Source: Gemmatimonadota bacterium (GTDB lineage Bacteria > Gemmatimonadota > Gemmatimonadetes > Longimicrobiales > Gaopeijiaceae). From it: a DNA stretch of 64,000 bases. The stretch lies in NCBI GenBank assembly GCA_040882465.1, contig JBBEBG010000028.1, positions 1 to 64,000 on the forward strand, read 5' to 3'. The notes under the pieces were generated by a model. The model saw nothing but the letters and a program-made list of their open reading frames with translations, was not told the DNA's origin and did no database searches. Position numbers and translations under genes: made by a program. Shown piece after piece: positions 34,932 through 43,807 of this stretch. How positions within the stretch are numbered: position 1 is the stretch's first letter; each line of letters opens with the position of its first letter.

Positions 34932-35658
34932 CGCTCCCCTCGTCCGGACCCTTCTCCTCCTCCCCGTCGTCGCCTGCGGGGGGACGGAGTCGGATTACCC
35001 CCCGGGTGCCCAGGGTGCCGCGGGCGAACCGGAGATTGTACGCGGGGGCGCGGACGAAGGTTCGCGCGACGCGAACCCGGCCTCCGCCGATCGGGAAGTC
35101 TTGGTCGTCTTCCTCGGAACGAGCCTGACCGAGGGGCTCGGCCTCGCGAATCCCGCCACCGAAGCGTGGCCGAGCCGGATCGGAGAGCTGGCCGACGGGG
35201 CGGGGATCCAGGTGCGCGTCGTCAATGCGGGCCTGTCCGGTGAGACGAGCGCGGGCGCGCTTCGGCGCGTGGACTGGCTGATGCGCGACCCCCCGGCTCT
35301 CCTCGTGATCGAGACCGGTGCGAATGACGGGCTCCGCGCCCTCCCCCTCGCGCAGATGGAAGCGAACCTCGACTCGATCCTCGCCCGGGTCCGCCGCTCG
35401 GCGCCCGAAACGCGCGTCGCGATCGTCCAGATGGAGGCTCCTCCCAACCTGGGGGCCCCGTACACGGAAGGATTCCGAGCGGTCTATCCTCGCGTGGCCG
35501 AACGATGGGGCGCGACGCTCGTCCCATTTCCTCTCGATGGAATCGCGGGAGTCCCCACTCTGAACCAGGACGACGGCACTCATCCCACGGCCGAAGGCCA
35601 CCGCCGGATGGCGGAAAACGCCTGGCCGGTCCTCAAGACCCTTCTCAGGGAGCTTTGA
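34924..35658 (+). CDS. tesA: TesA-like SGNH/GDSL esterase lipoprotein
   Basis: The 244-residue protein has a lipobox-like signal (LLLLPVVACGG) and then an SGNH hydrolase domain. Block I is FLGTSLTEGLGL with the nucleophile Ser in a GTSL variant, block III is ETGANDGL, and block V is DGTHPTAEGH with the Asp/His pair. It resembles E. coli TesA, a periplasmic lysophospholipase and acyl-CoA thioesterase, but here it is probably lipid-anchored. An upstream in-frame extension to 34822 would lie within the antisense ATPase gene and is rejected. The divergent ybbA-ybbP neighbourhood supports the call. Confidence 0.9.
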   Translation: MRIAPLVRTLLLLPVVACGGTESDYPPGAQGAAGEPEIVRGGADEGSRDANPASADREVLVVFLGTSLTEGLGLANPATEAWPSRIGELADGAGIQVRVVNAGLSGETSAGALRRVDWLMRDPPALLVIETGANDGLRALPLAQMEANLDSILARVRRSAPETRVAIVQMEAPPNLGAPYTEGFRAVYPRVAERWGATLVPFPLDGIAGVPTLNQDDGTHPTAEGHRRMAENAWPVLKTLLREL

Positions 35659-35660
35659 CT

Positions 35661-36212
35661 TTGCGCCCCACTCGGATCGCCGGGTTCGTTCTTGGAGTTC
35701 TCGCCGTCTTTTTTGTCGGATTCCTCATCGTGGGGACCCTTCTCCCGAGCGCCTGGGAAGCCGAACGGACCGTGCGCATCGCGGCGAGCGCGGAGGGGAT
35801 CTTCCCCTACGTCTCGCGGCCACAGCGCTGGACGGAATGGACGCTGACACCCGAGGCGGGGGTCGAGCGATTCGGGCCCGAGGAAGGACCGGGAGCCGGG
35901 TACCGCTGGGACGATCCCACTTACGGGCAAGGAGAATTCGTCGTGGAATCCGTGGACGCCCCGCGCGAAGTGCAGTATGAGGTCACCGTCGAGGACGGTG
36001 CGATCCTCATCCGCGGCCGCATCCAACTCGCGACGTCGGACGGCTCTACCACCGTCTCCTGGCGGGAAGTGGGGGACTTCGGTTGGAATCCCCTTCTCGG
36101 CTATCTCGTGGGGCGAATGAACGAACTGCAGGGCGCGCAGATGGAGTCTTCGCTCGCGACGCTCAGGGGACTCGCGGAGGCTTCCGCCCCGGTTACAACC
36201 GGGCGCGACTGA
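35661..36212 (+). CDS. Membrane-anchored SRPBCC (polyketide cyclase-like) protein
   Basis: The 183-residue protein has an N-terminal transmembrane helix (FVLGVLAVFFVGFLIVGTLL) followed by an SRPBCC/polyketide-cyclase-type domain. Typical features are ERTVRIAASAEGIFPYVSRPQRWTEW, split between the first strand and helix, a central GYRWDD, and a C-terminal long helix beginning GRMNELQGAQMESSLA. Such domains bind hydrophobic ligands. The start is TTG 35661, supported by GGGAG eight bases ahead and two bases after the esterase stop. The 3' end overlaps the end of rho by 20 bases on the opposite strand. Confidence 0.8.
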   Translation: MRPTRIAGFVLGVLAVFFVGFLIVGTLLPSAWEAERTVRIAASAEGIFPYVSRPQRWTEWTLTPEAGVERFGPEEGPGAGYRWDDPTYGQGEFVVESVDAPREVQYEVTVEDGAILIRGRIQLATSDGSTTVSWREVGDFGWNPLLGYLVGRMNELQGAQMESSLATLRGLAEASAPVTTGRD

Positions 36213-37332
36213 GCTCGAGGAGCTCCTCGTTCGTCTTTGTCTTCCGCATGACATTGAGGAGTTCGTTCATCGCATCTGCCGGGCTGCGCCCGGAGAATTG
36301 ACGACGGAGCGCCCGCGAGACGGCGAGCGCCTCCGGGGAGAGGAGGAGCTCTTCGCGGCGTGTGGCCGACGCGACGATGTCGATCGCCGGAAAGATCCTC
36401 TTCTCCGCAATCTCGCGGCTCAAGACGAGCTCGCTATTTCCGGTTCCCTTGAACTCCTCGAAGATCACCTGGTCCATGCGGGAGCCCGTGTCCACCAGCG
36501 CGGTCGCCACGATGGTCAGCGATCCGCCATGGGCGGGATCAATCTTCCGCGCGCTCCCCAGGAAGCGCTTCGGCTTTTCGAGCGCCGTGGCGTCGAGCCC
36601 GCCGGTCAACGTCTTCCCGCTCCCCTCTTCCACCGTGTTGTAGGCGCGGGCCAGCCGGGTGATCGAATCGAGGATGATGACCACATCTTCGCCCATCTCG
36701 ACCTTGCGGCGCGCGCGTTCCAGCGTCACCTCGGCCAGCGAGGTGTGGCGGTCCGCCGGATAGTCGAAGGAAGAAGCGATTACCTCTCCATATCCGCACA
36801 TCTCCATCTCCGTGATTTCCTCGGGACGTTCGTCTACGAGGAGGACGAAGAGCGTGCACTCCGGATGATTGCGGACGATTCCCTCGGCGACCCTCTGGAG
36901 CACGGTCGTTTTTCCGGCCTTCGCCGGGGCGACGATCATCGCGCGCTGTCCCTTTCCCAGCGGACAGAAGAGGTCAATCACACGATTCGTGTAGTCGGTT
37001 TCACCGCGATTGCGGATGTCGCACTCGAGCTTGAGCTGCTCGTCGGGGTGGAGGGCGCCGAGGCGATCGAAGGGAGGTCGGGAGCGGGCTTCATCGGGAG
37101 GCCGGCCGTTGACGAGGTCGAGACGTTGGAGAGGTGGGGCCTTTCCATTCTTGGGCCGGCCTCCGACGATGCCGGCGAGCTCGTCACCGGTGCGAAGCCC
37201 GAACCGCGAAACCACCTTCCCGCTCACGTAAACGTCGTCGGTGCTCGGTAAGTATCCCGCGCTCCTTCGCCGCACAAAGCCCGAGCCGCCGGAGAGAACC
37301 TCCAGCACACCCAAATGTTCTTCGTTGGTCAC
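36193..37332 (-). CDS. rho: Transcription termination factor Rho
   Basis: This 379-residue protein is a hexameric RNA helicase that ends transcription. The OB-fold RNA-binding part contains [14 protein letters not shown] and the DDVYVS region. The motor domain has Walker [13 protein letters not shown], the [13 protein letters not shown] segment, [15 protein letters not shown] (Walker B), and the Q- and R-loop segments [11 protein letters not shown] and [18 protein letters not shown]. It is shorter than E. coli Rho (419) mainly at the N-terminal helical domain. GTG 37332 is the only available start and has no clear ribosome site. It is divergent from the small ORF at 37451. Confidence 0.95.
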   Translation of the reverse strand: MTNEEHLGVLEVLSGGSGFVRRRSAGYLPSTDDVYVSGKVVSRFGLRTGDELAGIVGGRPKNGKAPPLQRLDLVNGRPPDEARSRPPFDRLGALHPDEQLKLECDIRNRGETDYTNRVIDLFCPLGKGQRAMIVAPAKAGKTTVLQRVAEGIVRNHPECTLFVLLVDERPEEITEMEMCGYGEVIASSFDYPADRHTSLAEVTLERARRKVEMGEDVVIILDSITRLARAYNTVEEGSGKTLTGGLDATALEKPKRFLGSARKIDPAHGGSLTIVATALVDTGSRMDQVIFEEFKGTGNSELVLSREIAEKRIFPAIDIVASATRREELLLSPEALAVSRALRRQFSGRSPADAMNELLNVMRKTKTNEELLELSRARL

Positions 37333-37803
37333 ATTACCGCGGTGGAGAGGGTGAAACGAGACTGTGTAAATGGCAGAGCGCCCGATCTCTGCCGGAACCC
37401 AAGGGGAGGCCTCGGGTTCGAGAAGACTGCGATCCTAAACCCTACAGCGGATGGCCTCTCAGGACAAGGGAGGGAGCCGTCCAGGGGAGCGTCTACTGAG
37501 GAACTCGCGGGCTCCACGGGAAGACTCCGACGCGCCGATCGAAGACGGCCCGCGCGGCTGGGTGGGACCACTCCTCCTCGCGGCCGCTCCATTTCTGCTC
37601 TTCGTTGCGTTCGTTCTGGCGGACCGCTTTCTCCGCTGAGGTTGGTGGAGAAGAGCGGCCCGACCGTCCTCGTCGAGGGACACCGGGCGTCTCGTCCAGC
37701 GACAGGTCAGGGGTGCCGCGTCGCCCTCGCGGCGGCGCGGAGGGGGCTCAACCCGTTGGGAGACGGCGAGAATCGCGCTCTCACGGCGCAGAGGAGGAAT
37801 GGC
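37333..37803. other. Divergent intergenic region with one possible small gene
   Basis: This 471-base stretch separates rho from the Trp/Tyr-rich protein gene. It holds a perfect 7-bp hairpin GGCAGAG/CTCTGCC at 37372-37393 with an eight-base loop, the short membrane-protein ORF at 37451-37639, and the GAGGAGG ribosome site at 37791-37797. Long frames through it have no conserved sequence. Confidence 0.6.
37451..37639 (+). CDS. Possible small tail-anchored membrane protein
   Basis: The 62-codon frame has a charged N-terminal half and a C-terminal hydrophobic helix, GPLLLAAAPFLLFVAFVLA, followed by DRFLR. That fits a small single-span membrane protein. No good Shine-Dalgarno sequence precedes the ATG and no family is recognised. 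It sits between rho and the next gene on the plus strand. It may be real or chance. Confidence 0.4.
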   Translation: MASQDKGGSRPGERLLRNSRAPREDSDAPIEDGPRGWVGPLLLAAAPFLLFVAFVLADRFLR

Positions 37804-39339
37804 ATGATCCATGCGAAACTGACAGTCGAGCTGGTGCGTTCCCGCAAGAGGAGAGTCCTGGTGATTCCCGCGACCCCTCCGAAGTCCGATCGACCGCTCT
37901 CCCTTCCGGCGACGCGCCGGACCTTCCTCCCGGCGGTCGCGGGGACACGCACGCTGCTCGCGGTCGCCGCCCTTGTCGCGGTGTATTCCGCACCGGCAGC
38001 GGCACAGGACGTGACCTTCGCGCTCGCCGTCTCCGCGTCGTCGCCGGCGCACTCGATTTGGGCGGGAGTCACGGCGGGTACGGGCGGCACCTTCGTCGTC
38101 TCCCCGGCCGCGCACGCGCCGGGATACTACGCGACCGGGGTGCCATGGGCGGATCACGGATTCGCCGCGTACGGAAACCGGGGCCAGCGGAAGCATGGGA
38201 ATTCGTGGCGTCACCGGAGAAGTCTGGGCGTCTCCTGTTGGGATGCGTGGCGCGATCCCTGGTTCGCGTATTGGCCCTACTGTGATTCGGGCGCCTACTT
38301 CGCGCTCGGGTGGAGGGGACCGGGGTGGCATCACGGCTGGTCGCCTCGGCCCGCATTCGGATACGCCTGGGCCCCTTATTCGTATTGGGGACCGGACTCG
38401 TATTGGGGACCGGCGTTCGGCTGGACTTTCGCCGTGCACGTCGGAACGGGGTGGGGATGGCACTCCACTCGCCCCTGGAGGGGGCGGATCGCACGCTCGC
38501 CCTGGAGCTCGATCTACGTGACGAGCCCCGTCCTCTGGGTGGTGAGCGAACCCCCGGCCCGGGTCGTGCGGGCAAGACCTTCCCGCGCCGTCGGAAGCGG
38601 CGGGTGGGTGACCGCTACCGCTCCCGGATACAAGGAAGACCCCGCGGCCCCGGTCCGCACGGCGACTCCGCGCACGGGCAGCACCGCCGAGCCGACTCGG
38701 GCGGCGATCCCCTCCCGAACGGTGGCGGGGACACCCACCGCGGCCGGTGGGCGGGCGGCCGCCCCGTCGCCCTCCACGGACCGACCGCCTCTCGGCACGC
38801 CGATTCGTCTCGGGCGCCCCGGCGACACCGATGCGAGCCGCGAGCCGGCGCCGCGGGACGGGCCGTCGGGACGGAGGGCCCAGGTCCCGTCGGCCGCGCC
38901 GGCACCTCGCGCAACTCCCTCGTCCGAACGATCGGTGGCGCCCGCGAGCCGCCCGGCCCCTGCCCCGTCGGCCCAGGCGGCGCGTCCGGCGCCCGCGCCT
39001 TCCACGCGATCCGCGCCGGCACCTTCAGCCCGCCCGGCGCCCGTTCCGTCGTCCCGAGCGGCGCCCGCTCCACCGGCTCGTTCGGCACCAGCCCCATCTG
39101 CCCGTTCGGCGCCAGCCCCATCTGCCCGCTCGGTACCAGCCCCATCTGCCCGTTCGGCGCCGGCACCGTCCGCCCGGTCCGCACCAGCACCGTCTTCCCG
39201 TTCGGCTCCCGCGCCATCCGCCCGCTCGGCACCAGCACCGTCCGCCGGTCCCGCGCCAGCCCCATCGGCGCGTTCCGCTCCCGCCCCGTCCAATCAGGGG
39301 ACACGGGCCGTTCCGGCGCCGCGGTCCTCCGGCGGATGA
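37804..39339 (+). CDS. Exported Trp/Tyr/Gly-rich protein with octapeptide repeat tail
   Basis: The 511-residue protein has a long cytoplasmic-looking leader, then a signal peptide (TLLAVAALVAVYSAPAAAQDV). The middle region is rich in Trp, Tyr, Gly and His (YWGPDSYWGPAFGW), as in poorly characterised surface proteins. The C-terminal half is Pro/Ala/Ser/Arg-rich and ends in twelve 8-residue repeats of the form SAPAPSAR. ATG 37804 is set by GAGGAGG six bases ahead, and the frame upstream to 37315 is rejected. The function is unknown. The Pro-rich basic tail could span or bind the cell wall or surface polymers. A strong terminator follows. Confidence 0.7.
   Translation: MIHAKLTVELVRSRKRRVLVIPATPPKSDRPLSLPATRRTFLPAVAGTRTLLAVAALVAVYSAPAAAQDVTFALAVSASSPAHSIWAGVTAGTGGTFVVSPAAHAPGYYATGVPWADHGFAAYGNRGQRKHGNSWRHRRSLGVSCWDAWRDPWFAYWPYCDSGAYFALGWRGPGWHHGWSPRPAFGYAWAPYSYWGPDSYWGPAFGWTFAVHVGTGWGWHSTRPWRGRIARSPWSSIYVTSPVLWVVSEPPARVVRARPSRAVGSGGWVTATAPGYKEDPAAPVRTATPRTGSTAEPTRAAIPSRTVAGTPTAAGGRAAAPSPSTDRPPLGTPIRLGRPGDTDASREPAPRDGPSGRRAQVPSAAPAPRATPSSERSVAPASRPAPAPSAQAARPAPAPSTRSAPAPSARPAPVPSSRAAPAPPARSAPAPSARSAPAPSARSVPAPSARSAPAPSARSAPAPSSRSAPAPSARSAPAPSAGPAPAPSARSAPAPSNQGTRAVPAPRSSGG
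39010..39297 (+). repeat. Twelve 24-bp tandem repeats coding for SAPAPSAR-type units
   Basis: The array keeps perfect 24-base register, so copy-number change would not shift the frame. Units vary at a few positions, for example PAPVPSSR, AAPAPPAR, SVPAPSAR and SAPAPSNQ at the end. Confidence 0.85.
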
Positions 39340-39650
39340 GCATCGCTCCCGGCTTCGGGCCGGGGCCCGCGACACTCACCTGAGACGAACGCCTACGCGG
39401 CTCGGCGCTGGGAATCCAGTTCCGAGCCGCTTCCTTTTCGCCGACGCGGCGGCGAGAAGGGTGCTCTCTCGCGCCTCCCTGCGATGTCACCGACGATCGG
39501 CACAGTAATGCGGAAAAGCAGAACAATCCATCACGAAGCGACCGCACATACGAAGCAACAACGTTGATTTACCGGATGTGCGGAATCATGTTCGTTGTGG
39601 TTCCACCCACGAATCGCCCGGTTTTCGCGTCCGACACCCGAGGAGGCACG
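39340..39650. other. Intergenic region before the cupredoxin gene
   Basis: This 311-base stretch contains a small GC hairpin at 39348-39364, the main terminator at 39397-39438, an AT-richer segment around 39500-39600 where the cupredoxin promoter probably lies, and the ribosome site GAGGAGG just before 39651. No further gene is seen. Confidence 0.6.
39397..39438 (+). terminator. Intrinsic terminator after the repeat-tail gene
   Basis: GCGGCTCGG (39397-39405) pairs perfectly with CCGAGCCGC (39422-39430). Inside, CTGG and CCAG add four pairs around a GAAT loop. TTCCTTTT follows. Confidence 0.75.
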
Positions 39651-40049
39651 ATGGCGCTTTTCCTTGTGAGACCGCCGGTCATCAGCACCATGATCCTACT
39701 GGCCCTCGCGACCGCCGGATGTGGCGAAGGCGGATCTCCCACCGGCGGCAACGGAGGAAATGGCGGAGGTGGCGGCGGCGGCGGCGGAGGTGGTCCCGAG
39801 GCGACCGACGAGGTGACGATTCAGCCTAACTCCTTCTCCCCCGCCGCCATCGTGGTCGCGCCGGGCACCGTCGTCACGTGGACCTGGAGCAGCACGCTCG
39901 TACACACCGTCTCATTTACGTCCAGCCTCATTCAGGATTCCGGGGAGCAGGCTGGAGGGAATTATTCGACCGCGATGCCCCAGGCCACGGGAACGTACGG
40001 GTACGTCTGCGACGTCCATGGTTTCACCGGGTCCGTGACGGTCCAATAA
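39651..40049 (+). CDS. Cupredoxin-like lipoprotein
   Basis: A lipobox signal (LALATAGC) is followed by a Gly-rich linker and a plastocyanin-type beta-sandwich in this 132-residue protein. Copper-site residues visible are His in STLVHTVSF, Cys in YGYVCDVH and the His two residues after it. The axial Met normally found a few residues later is absent (GFTGSV follows), so the site may be three-coordinate or have another axial ligand. ATG 39651 has GAGGAGG nearby, so the longer frame from 39564 is not used. It probably carries electrons or copper at the cell surface or in the periplasm. Confidence 0.85.
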   Translation: MALFLVRPPVISTMILLALATAGCGEGGSPTGGNGGNGGGGGGGGGGGPEATDEVTIQPNSFSPAAIVVAPGTVVTWTWSSTLVHTVSFTSSLIQDSGEQAGGNYSTAMPQATGTYGYVCDVHGFTGSVTVQ

Positions 40050-40064
40050 GGTCCGACCGAGTGC

Positions 40065-40108
40065 GCGGGCCGGGAGAGCGGCTAGTTGATCCTCTTCTCC
40101 CGGCCCGC
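40065..40108. terminator. Thirteen-bp perfect stem between convergent genes
   Basis: GCGGGCCGGGAGA (40065-40077) is exactly complementary to TCTCCCGGCCCGC (40096-40108), with an 18-base loop that holds the stop codon of the leftward gene. There is no T run. It may act as a bidirectional stop or protect 3' ends. Confidence 0.55.
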
Positions 40109-41644
40109 CCACTCCTGGTCCCGCAATACGTACTTCTGGACCTTTCCCGTGGACGTCTTCGGGAGTGGGCCGAAGGCGACCGCCTTCGGGACCTTGAAGT
40201 GCGCGATGCATGAACGACAGTGCTCGAGGATTTCTTCCTCGGACGCCTTCGCGCCCTCCTTCAGAGTGATGAAGGCCTTCGGCACCTCACCCCAGGTGTC
40301 GTCCGGCACCGCGATCACGGCGCACTCGAGGACCGCGGGGTGTCGTGCGACGGTCTGTTCCACCTCGATCGTGCTGATGTTTTCGCCGCCCGAGATGATG
40401 ATGTCCTTTTTTCGGTCGCGGAGCTCGATCGAGCCATCGGCGTGACGGACCGCGATGTCTCCACTGTGAAACCATCCCCCGGCGAACGCTCGGCCAGTCG
40501 CTTCCTCATCCGCGAAATACCCGCTCATCACCACGTTTCCGCGCATGACGACCTCACCCATGCTCCGGCCGTCCTCGGGGACGTCACGCATGGACTCGTC
40601 CACGACCCGCACCTCTCCGGCACAGACGTTGGGGAACCCCTGGCGGGCCCGGTACCGAGCCCGTCCCCCGGCATCGAGACCGACGTAGTCGGGTCCAGGC
40701 GTGTTCATCGTGAAGGGCCCGTAGGTCTCGGTGAGCCCGTATACGTGATCGAGCTCGAAGCCCAATTCCGTCATCCGGGCGATCACCGTGGGTGAGGGCG
40801 GCGCGCCCGCCGTGAAGACGCGGACCGGACGTTTCAGGGGATGCGCCGCACCGTCGTTCGCGAGCATGATGAGAACGGTGGGCGCCGCGCAGAAGTGCGA
40901 CACCCCCTCATCGAAGAGGCGCCACACCACCTCGGGTTTGATCTGGGGAAGACAGAGGCTGCGGGCCCCGACCGCGGCGAGCGCCCACGGGAAGGTCCAC
41001 CCGTTACAGTGGAACATGGGAAGTGTCCAGAGATAGCTGCTCTCGACGCCGAGCTTGTGGTCGAGCGCCATCGCGAGCGCGTTGAGGTACGCGCCCCGAT
41101 GGTGGTACATCACCCCCTTCGGCCGTCCGGTCGTCCCCGACGTGTAGTTGATCGCGAGAATCTCCCTCTCGTCCGCGAACCACGACTCGATCTCTCCTTC
41201 GCTTCCGGCCTCGAGGAATCGTTCGAAGTGTTCCCGGGTGTCGAGACGCCGGACCGTCTCCGGGACCTTCGCGAGCAGCCCCTCGAGCTCCGGGGAGTGG
41301 AAGACCGTGCGCGCGCCGGAATGTTCGATGATGTAAGCGATTTCGTCGGCGGAAAGGCGCGTGTTGATCGCGACCAGGACGCCGCCCGCCTGTGGGACCG
41401 CAAAGTGCGCGAGGAAGAGAGGCTCGGAATTAAGGGCGAGAAACGCGACGCGATCGCCCTTTTCGAGCCCCATGCGCCGCAGGGCGGAGGCAAAGCTGCG
41501 AGAGCGCGCCCGCAGCTGGCGCCATGTATAACGGATCTCTCCGTCCTCGACGGCGATGCGATCGGCATGCACCGTGCCCGATCGTTCCAGGAAGTCCACG
41601 GGAGTGAGCTCCCGCCTCCAGACTGACGATTGCGCCGCCCCCAT
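40082..41644 (-). CDS. Acyl-CoA synthetase (AMP-forming)
   Basis: This 520-residue enzyme of the ANL superfamily activates a carboxylic acid to acyl-AMP and then acyl-CoA. It has the P-loop YTSGTTGRPKG, the VYGLTETYG motif (A5), the hinge region SGDIAVRHADG followed by RKKDIIISGGENIS (A8), and the catalytic Lys in PKTSTGKVQK (A10). The medium/long-chain fatty-acyl or DMSP-demethylation-like (DmdB) subgroup is likely, but the chain length cannot be told. ATG 41644 has GGGAGG seven bases ahead, so the frame to 41854 is rejected. No other beta-oxidation gene is nearby. Confidence 0.9.
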   Translation of the reverse strand: MGAAQSSVWRRELTPVDFLERSGTVHADRIAVEDGEIRYTWRQLRARSRSFASALRRMGLEKGDRVAFLALNSEPLFLAHFAVPQAGGVLVAINTRLSADEIAYIIEHSGARTVFHSPELEGLLAKVPETVRRLDTREHFERFLEAGSEGEIESWFADEREILAINYTSGTTGRPKGVMYHHRGAYLNALAMALDHKLGVESSYLWTLPMFHCNGWTFPWALAAVGARSLCLPQIKPEVVWRLFDEGVSHFCAAPTVLIMLANDGAAHPLKRPVRVFTAGAPPSPTVIARMTELGFELDHVYGLTETYGPFTMNTPGPDYVGLDAGGRARYRARQGFPNVCAGEVRVVDESMRDVPEDGRSMGEVVMRGNVVMSGYFADEEATGRAFAGGWFHSGDIAVRHADGSIELRDRKKDIIISGGENISTIEVEQTVARHPAVLECAVIAVPDDTWGEVPKAFITLKEGAKASEEEILEHCRSCIAHFKVPKAVAFGPLPKTSTGKVQKYVLRDQEWAGREKRIN

Positions 41645-41924
41645 GCCTCGCCTCCCGTGCTCTATTTCGTCATGTGCCGACCGGACGCCCCGGCCCACCG
41701 GACCTGCCGTCCTCCGATCCTGGACGACAGTGCGCGGGAAGCGGAGCGAACTCAAGCCCGTCGAAATGTGGCCGGGGATGGACGGAGGACGAACCGCAGC
41801 CGCCGCGAAGCGGGAGAACCCGAGTCGGAGCGGTGTCTTGCCGCCCCTCCCCACCCCTCCCCAAGTTGCCTAGACCTAGACAGGCACGCGCCGCGCAAGG
41901 CAAGTACCGGCAAAGGGAGGCCCC

Positions 41925-43136
41925 ATGTCAGGCTTCGACCGCATCCAATTCCCCGTCCTGGCGCTCATCGCGCTCGCCGTCGCCGGGGGTTGCGGGGGGA
42001 CGAGAGGAGACACGGCCGACGGGGACATGGACGCGGCCGCCGATTCCATGGCCGGCGCCGCGATGGCCGCCGACACCATGCCCTTCGACCTTCCGCCGAG
42101 CGGCACCACCGGAACGCCCGCCGACGCGGTGACCGACCCGGCCCTGACCAACCTCGCCAATCCGAATCCCACCGTCGTCACGGACTGGGCGGATCTCCCG
42201 GGCGGCCGCGAGTGGGGTTCGACCGCGGGCGTGGACATCGGGCCCGACGGCCACGTATGGGCGTACGACCGGTGCGGCGGCGGGCTCGACGGCGGCTGCG
42301 ACTCGAATCCGACCTACGATCCGGTCGTGAAATACGATCGAAATACCGGTGAGCTCCTCGCGAGCTTCGGGGCCGGCATCTTCGAAACCCCCCACGGCCT
42401 GCACGTGGACAGCGTCGGCAATGTCTGGGTCACGGACTACGCGGCGAACGACACGGGGACGAAGGGGCACCAGGTCATCAAGTTCAGCCCGACCGGCGAC
42501 ATCCTGATGCGGCTCGGCGTCGCGGGAACGCCGGGGAACGACTCCGAGCACTTCAATCAGCCCACGGACGTGATTACCGCTCCGAACGGCGACATCTTCG
42601 TGGCGGACGGGCACAGCGGACAGGGGCAAAATCCAGCCCCCGGCTCGACGGGACGCATCATGAAGTTTTCACCGGACGGACGGTTCATCATGCAGTGGGG
42701 ACGCATCGGGAACGGTCCGGCGGAGTTCCGCACGCCGCATGCCCTCGCCTTCGACTCGAGGGGCCGCCTCCACGTGGCGGACCGCGGAAATCACCGGATC
42801 CAGATCTTCGACCAGAATGGGAGCCTCCTCGACACGTATTATCAGTACAGTCGGATCAGCGACATTTTCATCACACCCGACGACATGCTCTACGCGATCG
42901 ACTCCGAAACCTCCCCCACGAATCACCCGGGCTGGATCAGCGGGATTCGAATCGGAAGCGCCTTCGAAGACCGCGTGACCGCCTTCATCCCGCCGCACGA
43001 ACAGGAAGGCGACGCCCGCCCCGTGGCGGGTGAAGGGGTCGCGGTGGATGCGGATGGCAGCGTGTACGCCGCAGAGGGACCGGCTTCCCGCCCCGTTGCC
43101 GGAGGCGGCCTCACGAAGTACGTGCGTGGGATGTAG
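41925..43136 (+). CDS. NHL-repeat lipoprotein
   Basis: The 403-residue protein has a lipobox signal (ALAVAGGCGG), an Asp/Ala/Met-rich linker, and a six-bladed NHL beta-propeller. Blades are marked by ETPHGLHVDSVGNVWVTD, QPTDVITAPNGDIFVADG and RTPHALAFDSRGRLHVADRGNHRI. The arrangement resembles the lyase half of peptide-amidating enzymes (PAL), in which the blade-edge His residues bind metal. Catalytic function is not shown here. ATG 41925 has GGGAGG eight bases ahead. Two small membrane-protein genes follow in the same direction. Confidence 0.85.
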   Translation: MSGFDRIQFPVLALIALAVAGGCGGTRGDTADGDMDAAADSMAGAAMAADTMPFDLPPSGTTGTPADAVTDPALTNLANPNPTVVTDWADLPGGREWGSTAGVDIGPDGHVWAYDRCGGGLDGGCDSNPTYDPVVKYDRNTGELLASFGAGIFETPHGLHVDSVGNVWVTDYAANDTGTKGHQVIKFSPTGDILMRLGVAGTPGNDSEHFNQPTDVITAPNGDIFVADGHSGQGQNPAPGSTGRIMKFSPDGRFIMQWGRIGNGPAEFRTPHALAFDSRGRLHVADRGNHRIQIFDQNGSLLDTYYQYSRISDIFITPDDMLYAIDSETSPTNHPGWISGIRIGSAFEDRVTAFIPPHEQEGDARPVAGEGVAVDADGSVYAAEGPASRPVAGGGLTKYVRGM

Positions 43137-43170
43137 TCGCGCTTCGGGTCGCGGCCATGAGGAGCCCACG

Positions 43171-43458
43171 GTGCGGCTCGTCGCGACCCGGAAGTCACAT
43201 CAGAATCACGCGGTCCTCGATCCCTGGACGGTCGTGCATTTCTCGACCGGGCTGGCGCTCGGGCTGATGGACCTGCGATTCGACCGGTGCATGGCCGCCG
43301 CGACCGCCTACGAGGTCGTGGAACAGGTGGTCGAGCGCCAGAAGTGGGGACAGGAGCTCTTCAAGACAAAAGTGCCCGAAAGTCCGATGAACGCCATCCT
43401 CGACCTGGCCGTTTTCGCGGCGGGGCACTGGATCGGCACCCGCTGGAACCGGACCTGA
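43171..43458 (+). CDS. Small membrane protein of unknown function
   Basis: The 95-residue protein starts at GTG 43171, chosen because AGGAG lies six bases ahead. The frame further upstream overlaps the NHL gene. It contains LDPWTVVHFSTGLALGLM, a Tyr-Glu-Val-Val-Glu helix, and the C-terminal hydrophobic segment AILDLAVFAAGHWIGTRW. The spaced Asp, His and Glu residues in or near membrane helices recall VanZ-like small proteins, but similarity is too low to name it. It lies 34 bases after the NHL lipoprotein gene and probably shares its transcript. Confidence 0.65.
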   Translation: MRLVATRKSHQNHAVLDPWTVVHFSTGLALGLMDLRFDRCMAAATAYEVVEQVVERQKWGQELFKTKVPESPMNAILDLAVFAAGHWIGTRWNRT

Positions 43459-43522
43459 AACACGCCGCCGCCGGGAACCCGGCGAGCGAAGCCGGAGACT
43501 TCCGAACGAAGAAGAGGAAACC

Positions 43523-43768
43523 ATGAGTGAAGGAAGGGAGGACGTCTTCACGGCACCACTCCTGCTCGCCACCGCCGTGCTCCTCCTCGGCCTGGCCATC
43601 GTCGAGAAGGGGCTGAACATCTTGGGCGGAAGCATTCCGGTGCTCACCGTGTATCCCCGCCAGCTTCTCGATTGGGCGGTGGTGCTCCTGATCCTCGATA
43701 TCGCCCTTTCGATTCGCCAGGTGCTCGAGAACCGGCTCTTCGAGGGGCGGTCCCCGCCCATGAAGTGA
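43523..43768 (+). CDS. Small two-helix membrane protein
   Basis: The 81-residue protein has two predicted transmembrane segments, LLLATAVLLLGLAIVEKGLNI and WAVVLLILDIALSIRQVL, with GAGG ahead of the ATG. No family is recognised. It follows the small membrane protein gene at 43171 by 64 bases, suggesting a shared membrane role. It converges on the large lipoprotein gene. Confidence 0.65.
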   Translation: MSEGREDVFTAPLLLATAVLLLGLAIVEKGLNILGGSIPVLTVYPRQLLDWAVVLLILDIALSIRQVLENRLFEGRSPPMK

Positions 43769-43807
43769 GTTGCAGGACGCTCTGCCCGACCACCCGGTGG
43801 GGCGCCC

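Noticed and set aside
37365-37440. tRNA-like sequence with GGCAGAGCGC and GGTTCGAG
   Set aside because: The segments resemble a D-arm end and a T-loop, but the anticodon and T stems do not pair and no acceptor stem can be formed.
39748-39800. GGN repeats in the cupredoxin gene as a second slippage site
   Set aside because: They are mixed GGC/GGA/GGT glycine codons, not a homopolymer. The frame is intact and length change would come in triplets.
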